13,110 bases of DNA, from NCBI GenBank assembly GCA_016201185.1, contig JACQDG010000076.1, positions 1-13,110 of the forward strand. Reading direction: 5' to 3'. The notes below the pieces were generated by a model. That model ran no database searches. It worked only from the letters and a program-made list of their open reading frames with translations, and was not told the origin of the DNA. The DNA comes from Acidobacteriota bacterium (lineage in GTDB: Bacteria > Acidobacteriota > Terriglobia > Bryobacterales > JACQDG01). Shown here piece by piece: positions 7,243 to 13,110 of the stretch. The position numbers were made by a program, and so were the translations under genes. Each line of letters starts with the position of its first letter. Position 1 is the stretch's first letter.

Positions 7243-7800
7243 ATGCCGGCAATCCGCGAAAAAGCGCAGTTGATGAGCGCCTCGGAAATCGACCGCACCT
7301 TGGTCCGGCTAGCCCATGAGGTGGTGGAAAAAAGCCCCGATTTGAGCCAACTGGCCTTCATCGGCGTGCGGCGGCGCGGCGTCCCGCTGGCCGAGCGGCT
7401 GTCGCGGAAAGTGGCCCAGATCGAAAACCGCGCCGTCCCGGTGGGAATTATCGACATCAAACACTACCGCGACGACCTCTCCCCGGCGGAGCGGCAGCCG
7501 GTGGTGCACTCCACCGAAATACCGTTTCCCGTCACCGGGCTCGATGTCATCCTGGTGGATGATGTCCTTTACACCGGCCGCACGACCCGCGCCGCCATGG
7601 ACGCCCTGTTCGACCAGGGCCGGCCGCACCGCATCCAGCTGTGCGTGCTCATCGACCGCGGTCACCGCGAGCTGCCCATCGAGGCGCGCTTTGTGGGCAA
7701 ATACGTGGAAACCGGCGAAGACGAAGGGATCGAGGTGAAACTCGAGGAGATCGACGGGGAGGAAAAGGTCTTGCTGGTGGAAATGACGGATCCGGCATAA
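7243..7800 (+). CDS. pyrR: bifunctional pyr operon regulator / uracil phosphoribosyltransferase PyrR
   Basis: 185 residues, the usual length. It closely follows the PyrR pattern: FIGVRRRGVPLAERL (39-53), GIIDIKHYRDDLS (68-80), the PRPP-binding loop VILVDDVLYTGRT (102-114) and VLIDRGHRELPI (135-146). In Gram-positive bacteria PyrR binds pyr mRNA when UMP is high and causes attenuation; it can also make UMP from uracil and PRPP. Here the leader is too short to show an attenuator, so regulation could be translational, or the protein may act mainly as an enzyme. The ATG at 7243 has no obvious ribosome site. An ATG at 7273 is a possible later start but also lacks one. It is the first gene of the pyr cluster and is followed by pyrB after four bases. 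Confidence 0.94.
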   Translation: MPAIREKAQLMSASEIDRTLVRLAHEVVEKSPDLSQLAFIGVRRRGVPLAERLSRKVAQIENRAVPVGIIDIKHYRDDLSPAERQPVVHSTEIPFPVTGLDVILVDDVLYTGRTTRAAMDALFDQGRPHRIQLCVLIDRGHRELPIEARFVGKYVETGEDEGIEVKLEEIDGEEKVLLVEMTDPA

Positions 7801-7804
7801 TCTT

Positions 7805-8716
7805 ATGGCTTCCGGTCTACTCGGCATCGAAGAGCTGAGCCGCGAGCAAATCGAGGCCCTGCTGGCCCGCGGCCGCTATTACCAGCCCATGCAGGCGCAG
7901 TCGGTGAAAAAACTGGACACCCTGCGCGGCAAAACCATCGTGAACCTGTTCTTTGAGGCTTCCACGCGGACCCGCACCAGCTTCGAGATCGCCGCCAAGC
8001 GCCTGGGGGCCGACACCATTTCGATTTCGGCGATGGGTTCGAGCCTGTCGAAAGGGGAATCGTTGGTAGATACTTTGAATACCCTCGACGCCATGCGGCC
8101 CGACGCCATCGTGATGCGTCACTCCGCCTCCGGCGCCCCGCACTTCCTGGCGCGTTTCCTGCCCACGCCCATCATCAACGCCGGTGACGGCACGCACGAG
8201 CACCCGACGCAGGCCCTGCTCGACGCCCTGACCATCCTCGACTACCGGCCGAGCCTGGAGGGCCTGCGGGTGGCGATCATCGGCGACATCGCCCACAGCC
8301 GCGTAGCGCGCTCCAACATTCATCTGCTCTCCAGGTTCGGGGTGGACCTGGTGCTGTGCGGCCCGGCTCCTTTGCTGCCGCCGGAATTGCAGTACCTGGC
8401 CCCCGGCATCACCCTCACCACCAACATCGAGGAGGCGGTCACCGGCGCCGACGTGGTGATGATGTTGCGAGTGCAACTGGAGCGCCAGCACGAGACTTCC
8501 TTCCCCAAGAACGAGTACTTCCAGTTCTACGGACTGCGGCTGGAGCACTTGCGGCTGGCCCGCCCCGACGCCATCGTGATGCACCCGGGGCCGATCAACC
8601 GTGGCCGCGAGATTGCCTCCGAGGTGGCCGACTTCCCCCGCTCGGTGATCCTGAACCAGGTGGAGAACGGCGTGGCGGCCCGCATGGCGGTGCTGGAGCA
8701 GGTGGTGGCGCACTGA
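7805..8716 (+). CDS. pyrB: aspartate carbamoyltransferase catalytic subunit
   Basis: Catalyses carbamoyl phosphate plus aspartate to carbamoyl-aspartate, the committed step of pyrimidine synthesis. The 303-residue length is standard. The carbamoyl-phosphate site is complete: S53-TRTR in FFEASTRTRTSFE, Lys83 in SLSKGES, His133 and Gln136 in HEHPTQALLDALT, Arg166 in IAHSRVARSN. The aspartate-side residues Arg222 and Gln224 (LRVQLER) and the late MHPGPINRG are present. No regulatory subunit (pyrI) is next to it, as is normal for bacteria in which pyrB pairs with pyrC. It begins four bases after pyrR and ends 13 bases before the pyrC start. Confidence 0.97.
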   Translation: MASGLLGIEELSREQIEALLARGRYYQPMQAQSVKKLDTLRGKTIVNLFFEASTRTRTSFEIAAKRLGADTISISAMGSSLSKGESLVDTLNTLDAMRPDAIVMRHSASGAPHFLARFLPTPIINAGDGTHEHPTQALLDALTILDYRPSLEGLRVAIIGDIAHSRVARSNIHLLSRFGVDLVLCGPAPLLPPELQYLAPGITLTTNIEEAVTGADVVMMLRVQLERQHETSFPKNEYFQFYGLRLEHLRLARPDAIVMHPGPINRGREIASEVADFPRSVILNQVENGVAARMAVLEQVVAH

Positions 8717-9206
8717 GGCGCGCCCGAATATGTCCCGACTGTTGATTCGAAACGGCAGGGTGATCGATCCGTCGCGCGGATGGGACGAAGTCTCGAACGT
8801 GCTGGTGGAGGACGACCGCATCGCGGCGGTGGCGCCGGCTCTGGAGGCGGGCGACGCCCAAGTGATCGACGCTTCCGGCCTGGTCGTCGCTCCCGGGTTC
8901 ATCGACATGCACGTCCACCTGCGGGAACCCGGCCTCGAGCACGCCGAGACGATCGAGAGCGGCTCGCGGGCCGCGGCCGCGGGCGGCTTCACCTCCATCT
9001 GCCCCATGCCCAACACGATCCCGGTCAACGACAACGCCCCGGTCACCAGCTTCATGGTCGAGCGGGCGCGGCGCTTTGCCATCGTCAACGTGTTTCCCGT
9101 CGGCGCCATCACCAAAGACAGCGCCGGGGAGCAACTGGCCGACATCGGAGCCATGAAGGAGGCCGGGGCGGTGGCCCACTCCGACGATGGCCCGCCGGTG
9201 ATGAAC

Positions 9207-9216
9207 TCCGCGGCGA
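9207..9216 (+). repeat. 10-mer TCCGCGGCGA at the first pyrC junction
   Basis: Within this 10-mer the pyrC coding frame changes from the upstream frame (TCC GCG, residues S-A) to the downstream frame (GGC GAC, residues G-D). An identical copy lies exactly 660 bases downstream at the second junction. It contains the palindrome CCGCGG. Confidence 0.6.
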
Positions 9217-9866
9217 CATCCACGAAGGCGTCGTCTCGAGCCGCCTCGGCTTGCGCGGCATTCCCGCCTGTTCGGAAGACGTAATGGTGGCGCGGGACAT
9301 CCTGCTCAGCCAGGTGACCGGCGCGCGCATTCACGTGGCCCACATCTCCACCCGGAATTCCCTGGCCATAGTGGCCCATGCCCGGCGCGCCGGCCTCCCG
9401 GTGAGCTGCGAGGCCACGCCGCACCACTTTTCCCTCACCGACGAGGAGATCGTCCCTTACGACAGCAACTACAAAATGAAGCCGCCGCTGCGCACCCGCT
9501 GCGACGTGGAGGCCCTGGTCCAGGCCATTGCTGAGGGCGTGGTCGATGCCCTCGCCAGCGACCATGCACCCCACACCGGCAGCTCCAAGATGCAGGAGTT
9601 GGAGCGCTGCCCGTTCGGCGTCACCGGCCTGGAGACGGCCCTGGGTCTGGCGCTGGAGAAGCTGGTCCACAGCGGCAAGATCACCCTGGCCCACATGGTG
9701 AAGCTGTTCACCATCGGCCCGGCGCGGATCCTGGGGCTCGACCGCGGCACGCTCGCCCCCGGGGCTCCGGCCGACATCACCATCTTCAGTACCGAGCGCG
9801 AATGGACCTTCGACGTCAACCAGTCGCAATCAAAAAGCAGGAACACCCCGTTTGACGGCCACCCCT

Positions 9867-9876
9867 TCCGCGGCGA
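9867..9876 (+). repeat. 10-mer TCCGCGGCGA at the second pyrC junction
   Basis: Second copy of the 10-mer in the same orientation. Here the coding frame moves from FRG (TTC CGC GGC) back to the original pyrC frame (GCG ATC GCG TGG). By eye I found no third exact copy in the window; a partial match (CCGCGGCG) occurs at 12633-12640. Confidence 0.6.
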
Positions 9877-9898
9877 TCGCGTGGGATCAAAGGAACCA

Positions 9899-12592
9899 AT
9901 GAGAGTCCGCACTATCATTCTGCTGGCCCTGCTGTTGGCGGTGATCGCCGGCTCGGGCAGGATCGCCTCCTTCATCATTGAGTACAACTGGTGGAAGGAA
10001 ATCGAGCAGGTCGACACCTGGCTAAGCTTGCTCTTCTACCAGATCGCGCCGGCCCTCGCGGGAGCCCTGGTGGCTTTCCTTGCTCTGTGGGCGTCGCATG
10101 CCGGCGGGCTGCGGTTTGCCGGAGTCCGCCCTGCCAGCCGGCTCTATTCCCGGCTGGCCCCGCTGGCGCTGGCCGTGGTGGCGATCCTGTTCGCCTCGGC
10201 CAGCATCGATTACTGGGTCGTCATGAGTTATGTCGGATCGCGACGCATCACGGTGGCCGCCGACGCCTGGAAAGACCCGGTCTTTTCCCGGCCGTTGCCG
10301 TTCTATCTGTTCGACCTGCCTTTCTACTCCGATCTGCTCGGCTTTCTGTTCACCCTTTCCATCCTCTGCGTGGTGGTCTTTTGGGCGACGGCCCGGGGTT
10401 GGCAGGTGGGCGACCGTTTCCTCCGCTGGCGGCGGAGCGGCGGCTCGCCGGAAGGGTTCGACCTGGAGCCCAATGCCTTGCTCCTGCCCGGCGCCACCCG
10501 CTCCGGATTCGCACGGGTAATCGCCGTGGTTCTGCTGGTGGGCTTCGCCGCCTGGGTTTTCCTTGGCAACTTCGGGCTGCTGCTGAACTCCCATGCCTTC
10601 ATGACCGGCGCCGATTACGTGGACGAAAAGTTCGCCCTGCCCTTGCGCTGGTTCATGATCGTCGTCGCCCTGGCCGGCATTCCGCTCGTCTGGACCCGGC
10701 GATACAAGATGACTTTGTCTGCCTTGGCTGCGGTCTTCGCTTTAAGTCTTCTCTTGCCGGGTATTGTACGGGCGGTCTACGTGCGGCCCAATGAGATTTC
10801 CATCGAGCGGCCTTACATCGAACGCCACATCGAGGCCTCCCAGACGGCCTTCGGCTTGAACCGCCGCGCCACCACGCGGCCTTTTGCCGTCTCGTCCAGT
10901 GAAGCGGTGAATGCCGCCCAGCACGCCACGCTGCTCGACAACATCCGTCTCTGGGACTGGCGCGCTTACGGCGACACCATCACGCAAATCCAGGCCTTGC
11001 GGCCCTACTACACTTTCCCCGACACCGACGTCGATCGCTACATGATCAATGGCCGCATCAAGCAGGTGCTGCTTTCCCCGCGCGAGATCGACGTGCGCCA
11101 GCTTCCGGCAGACGCCCGCCAAAGCTGGATCAACCCGCATTTCATTTACACCCACGGGTTTGGCGTCGTGGTTTCGGAGGTGAACAAGACCACGGCGGAC
11201 GGTTTGCCGGTCCTGCTGATTGACGACGCCCCGCCCGAAATCCGGTCCCCGGGTTTCAAGCTCGTGCGCCCCGAGATCTACTACGGCGAGAGCACGCACG
11301 ACCCGGTTTTTGTCTCCACTATCCGGGAGGAGTTCGACTATCCTTCCGGCGACCAGAATAAGTACTCGAAATATCAGGGAACGGGCGGTTTTCCGGTGGG
11401 CTCTTTTCCGATCCAGCTCGCTGGCGCCATCAGCCTGGGCGAGCCGAACATCATCTTCACCCGCTATTTCACCGACCAGAGCCGTATGATGATCTACCGC
11501 AACGTGAAGCCGCGGTTGGCGCACCTGGCCGGCTTCCTGCTGTGGGACGGCGATCCCTACCTGGTCATCACCGACGACGGGCGGCTGGTGTGGATGATGG
11601 ACGGCTATACGACTTCGCAGTCCCATCCCTATTCCGCCACTCTTCCCGTTCCCGGGCTTTCCGGCGGGGCCAACTACATCCGCAATGCGGTGAAGGCCAC
11701 CGTGGACGCCTACACGGGGAAAATGGCGCTCTTCGTCTTCGACCCCGAAGATCCTATTATTCAGGCCTATCAACATTTGTTCCCCTCCCTGTTTCGCCCA
11801 GCCTCCCAGATGCCCGCCGACCTGCGCCGCCACGCCCGCTATCCCGAGGCGCTGTTCCGCGTGCAGGCCGAGGCGTACCGCACCTTCCACATGCGCGACC
11901 CGCAGGTGTTCTACAACAAGGAGGACGTGTGGGAGATCGCCCGCGGCAAGTACGGCCAGACCGGCAATCCCGAGGCTATGTCTCCAACATATATAGTGGC
12001 TACCCTGCCCGGCGAGCGCGAGCCGGAGTTCCTCCTAATGCTCCCCTTCACCCCACGCAGCAAGGACAACCTGATCGGCTGGATGGCGGCTCGCTGCGAC
12101 GGCGACCACTTGAACGAGCTGATCTTCTTCCAGCTTTCCAAGCAGCAGCTCGTCTACGGGCCGATGCAAATCGAGTCGCGCATCGATCAGGACCAGAACA
12201 TCTCCAAGGACTTGTCCCTCTGGAACCAGCAGGGCTCCCACGTTCTGCGGGGCAACATGATCGCCCTGCCGGTGAGCGACGCCTTCCTTTATGTGGAGTC
12301 GATTTACATCCAGGCCACCGAGGCCCGCATGCCGCAGCTCAAGAAGGTCGTGCTGGCCATGGGCAACCGGCTGATCTACCGCGACACTTTCGATCAGGCC
12401 CTGAGCGAGCTGACCGGCGGGGCGCTGGTAGCTGCGCGAGCCGGGCCCGCCATTCTAACTTCTGCCACCCCCATAGCGCCGGCTGCTCCCTCCGTCCCTG
12501 CCCTGGCCGACCGCCTGCGCCGCTTGCGCGAGGAAGCCGAGCAGTTGACCCGGGAATTGATGCTGCTGGAGAAGGAAGCCGCGAAGAAATGA
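9899..12592 (+). CDS. UPF0182 family (COG1615-type) integral membrane protein
   Basis: About 897 residues, close to the usual family size. Seven hydrophobic segments lie at about residues 4-26, 47-68, 86-109, 146-164, 204-229, 248-265 and 271-293, followed by a soluble region of about 600 residues. That region has family-typical phrases: RPYIERHIEASQTAFGL, DNIRLWDW, FIYTHGFGVV, NYIRNAVKATVDAYTG, YPEALFRVQAEAYRTFHM, FTPRSKDNLIGWMAARCDG, YGPMQIESRIDQD and SLWNQQGSHVLRGN. The C-terminus is a short charged coiled coil (ADRLRRLREEAEQLTRELMLLEKEA). The function of the family is not established. The ATG at 9899 has AGGA four bases upstream and starts just before the first helix. The reading frame is also open backwards through the second half of pyrC, which would give a fusion of about 1100 residues. 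I regard the fusion as a consequence of the pyrC lesion, because the ribosome site and the helix position mark the true start. Confidence 0.93.
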   Translation: MRVRTIILLALLLAVIAGSGRIASFIIEYNWWKEIEQVDTWLSLLFYQIAPALAGALVAFLALWASHAGGLRFAGVRPASRLYSRLAPLALAVVAILFASASIDYWVVMSYVGSRRITVAADAWKDPVFSRPLPFYLFDLPFYSDLLGFLFTLSILCVVVFWATARGWQVGDRFLRWRRSGGSPEGFDLEPNALLLPGATRSGFARVIAVVLLVGFAAWVFLGNFGLLLNSHAFMTGADYVDEKFALPLRWFMIVVALAGIPLVWTRRYKMTLSALAAVFALSLLLPGIVRAVYVRPNEISIERPYIERHIEASQTAFGLNRRATTRPFAVSSSEAVNAAQHATLLDNIRLWDWRAYGDTITQIQALRPYYTFPDTDVDRYMINGRIKQVLLSPREIDVRQLPADARQSWINPHFIYTHGFGVVVSEVNKTTADGLPVLLIDDAPPEIRSPGFKLVRPEIYYGESTHDPVFVSTIREEFDYPSGDQNKYSKYQGTGGFPVGSFPIQLAGAISLGEPNIIFTRYFTDQSRMMIYRNVKPRLAHLAGFLLWDGDPYLVITDDGRLVWMMDGYTTSQSHPYSATLPVPGLSGGANYIRNAVKATVDAYTGKMALFVFDPEDPIIQAYQHLFPSLFRPASQMPADLRRHARYPEALFRVQAEAYRTFHMRDPQVFYNKEDVWEIARGKYGQTGNPEAMSPTYIVATLPGEREPEFLLMLPFTPRSKDNLIGWMAARCDGDHLNELIFFQLSKQQLVYGPMQIESRIDQDQNISKDLSLWNQQGSHVLRGNMIALPVSDAFLYVESIYIQATEARMPQLKKVVLAMGNRLIYRDTFDQALSELTGGALVAARAGPAILTSATPIAPAAPSVPALADRLRRLREEAEQLTRELMLLEKEAAKK

Positions 12593-12633
12593 CTCCTTGT
12601 TCCGTGCCTGCGGACCCCCTTTTCGAGACGCAC

Positions 12634-12648
12634 CGCGGCGTTACCGCG
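12634..12648 (+). other. short GC hairpin after the UPF0182 gene
   Basis: CGCGG-CGTTA-CCGCG can form a 5-bp all-GC stem with a five-base loop about 40 bases after the UPF0182 stop. No T-tract follows, so it is not a clear rho-independent terminator. It may mark the end of the pyr unit or be chance. I see nothing else in 12593-12679. Confidence 0.25.
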
Positions 12649-12679
12649 TCCCGTGACCACGCTCGATTTAGGTGAGCAG

Positions 12680-12979
12680 GTGGGCGGCAGTCAATTGAAG
12701 ACGAGCAAAGAAAACAGAACTGACAAAGCCAGCAATGGAGCCATCCTCTGGGATCATTTCCTGAACGTTATCTGTCTGCTTCTGATGGAAGGCAGCATTT
12801 ACGGTTTGGCGGAATTGATCGGTCATTTCTTTCCGGGCTTGTATCTTTTCTTGCGTGTTTGTGAGCGGGTCTTGACTTGGTTCGCAGTAGCGACTGTCGC
12901 GCAGTTTGCGGTTTGTTCTTTCGCGCTGTTGGTAGTGAGGAACCTGATCCGAATACGGAAAGCATCCCAGGGATTTTAG
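12680..12979 (+). CDS. small two-helix membrane protein, unknown function
   Basis: About 99 residues, not recognised. A hydrophilic, Lys/Asn-rich N-terminus (LKTSKENRTDKASNG) is followed by two hydrophobic segments, roughly WDHFLNVICLLLMEGSIYGL and ERVLTWFAVATVAQFAVC running into FALLVV. The end is a short basic tail (RNLIRIRKASQGF). I chose the GTG at 12680 because AGGTGAG lies four bases upstream; an earlier in-frame GTG at 12653 has no ribosome site. The base composition is clearly less GC-rich than the genes to the left, with many TTG, CTT and TTT codons, suggesting recent acquisition or weak selection on codons. The next gene begins nine bases after the stop with its own good ribosome site, so the two are probably made together. 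Confidence 0.65.
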   Translation: MGGSQLKTSKENRTDKASNGAILWDHFLNVICLLLMEGSIYGLAELIGHFFPGLYLFLRVCERVLTWFAVATVAQFAVCSFALLVVRNLIRIRKASQGF

Positions 12980-12987
12980 GAGCGTTC

Positions 12988-13110
12988 ATGAAAACCACGT
13001 TCCGCGATCTGTGGCCCAATGCTCTCTCAACCTTCTTCCTGTATCTGGTGAGCTCCATCCTCCTTGGCTCCCTCGCGGCATTCCTGGAGGCCAGAGGCGT
13101 AGAGGCTAGA
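12988..13110 (+). CDS. membrane protein fragment, unknown function (cut by window end)
   Basis: Forty-one codons are visible, open to the window edge. AGGAGCG lies just ahead of the ATG at 12988, the clearest Shine-Dalgarno site in the right-hand part of the window. The N-terminus, MKTTFRDLWPNALSTF, leads into one hydrophobic segment (FFLYLVSSILLGSLAAFL) followed by EARGVEAR, so it is probably an inner-membrane protein with a short cytoplasmic start. It follows the previous small membrane protein by eight bases. No family can be named from this fragment. Confidence 0.6.
   Translation, partial: MKTTFRDLWPNALSTFFLYLVSSILLGSLAAFLEARGVEAR

Larger units (their letters stand above)
8730..9902 (+). 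pseudogene. pyrC: dihydroorotase, broken by two apparent internal deletions
   Basis: Dihydroorotase closes carbamoyl-aspartate to dihydroorotate. The first 161 codons (8730-9212) are normal: GFIDMHVHLREPG with metal ligands His61 and His63, PMPNTIPVND, and AVAHSDDGPPVMNSA with Asp153. The coding signal then jumps to the frame starting at positions congruent to 2 modulo 3, at GDIHEGVVSSRLGLRGIP, and stays there to about 9874 with VAHISTR, TPHHFSLTDEEI, KMKPPLRT, ALASDHAPH, GLETALGLALEKL and SRNTPFDGHPFRG. About 25 family-conserved residues, including the HCED metal-ligand motif, are absent at the jump. At 9867-9876 a second jump returns to the first frame, giving AIAWDQRNQ and a stop at 9900-9902 that overlaps the UPF0182 start; about ten residues (the usual VATIVGGR-like end) are missing. 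As written, the first frame stops at 9282-9284 after 184 residues. Both halves are otherwise free of decay, so the damage is recent or is an assembly error. The metal ligand His cannot be supplied by any frame here, so the product should be inactive. Confidence 0.85.

Noticed and set aside
7194..7460. N-terminal extension of the CBS-ACT protein up to 7460
   Set aside because: The extra 89 residues lie opposite pyrR coding sequence and do not resemble CBS-ACT proteins; the ATG at 7193 has a good ribosome site.
9200..9220. Programmed ribosomal frameshift in pyrC
   Set aside because: No slippery sequence is present, and about 25 conserved residues are missing outright, which frameshifting cannot supply.
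7817..9829. Long minus-strand open frame of 670 codons opposite pyrB/pyrC
   Set aside because: The product is His/Arg/Gly-rich with no recognisable motifs, and it lies exactly opposite well-conserved genes; a typical GC-rich shadow.
8780..12592. Single open frame of 1270 codons as one giant protein
   Set aside because: Its first part is a shadow of pyrC in the wrong frame, its middle is the second half of pyrC, and only 9899-12592 is a complete gene with its own ribosome site and N-terminal helix.
12633..12640. Third copy of the pyrC junction repeat (CCGCGGCG)
   Set aside because: Only eight of the ten bases match and it is not in a disrupted gene; short CCGCGG strings are expected in GC-rich DNA.
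1..13110. CRISPR arrays, insertion sequences, tRNA or rRNA genes
   Set aside because: No regularly spaced repeats, transposase motifs, terminal inverted repeats or tRNA-like cloverleaf segments were seen by eye.

Overview
The window is a GC-rich stretch of bacterial chromosome made mostly of housekeeping and biosynthesis genes. It resembles the Acidobacteriota (perhaps the Solibacter/Bryobacter side). That assignment rests on a pyrR-pyrB-pyrC cluster in a high-GC genome, a UPF0182 membrane protein and the general look of the proteins. It is an impression from protein flavour, not a computed placement.

Minus-strand block, 1-6441. Read in the direction of transcription, the order is aroC (chorismate synthase), def (peptide deformylase), fmt (Met-tRNA formyltransferase), argJ (ornithine acetyltransferase), a small exported protein of unknown function, an MFS exporter of the fosmidomycin-resistance type, and dusB (tRNA dihydrouridine synthase, running off the left edge). 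Most junctions are overlaps or gaps of a few bases, so this looks like one transcription unit. It joins aromatic and arginine biosynthesis to the start and end of protein synthesis: fmt adds the formyl group to initiator tRNA, def removes it from the new protein, and dusB modifies tRNA. A weak promoter candidate lies just upstream of aroC.

Centre, 6493-7242. A CBS-CBS-ACT protein lies on the minus strand upstream of aroC and is closed by a good rho-independent terminator that begins in its stop codon. Its start faces pyrR across about 50 bases, which must hold the promoters of both transcription units.

Plus-strand block, 7243-12592. It contains pyrR, pyrB, a damaged pyrC (dihydroorotase) and a complete seven-helix UPF0182 protein, closely spaced as an operon. 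pyrC is the main anomaly. Two separate segments appear to be missing. The first, about 25 codons, includes the conserved metal-binding His of the HCED motif. The second, about 10 codons, lies at the extreme C-terminus. The reading frame is lost at the first gap and regained at the second, so that the presumed original stop overlaps the UPF0182 start as ATGA. Both junctions carry the same 10-mer, TCCGCGGCGA. The result is either a recently broken gene or a sequence/assembly artefact in GC-rich DNA; the sequence alone cannot decide.

Right edge, 12593-13110. Two small membrane-protein genes of unknown function follow, in visibly less GC-rich DNA; the second is cut by the window end. I see no tRNA, rRNA, CRISPR array, insertion sequence or phage gene. 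No clear new multi-gene system is visible; the items most worth checking are the pyrC lesions and the small-protein pair.
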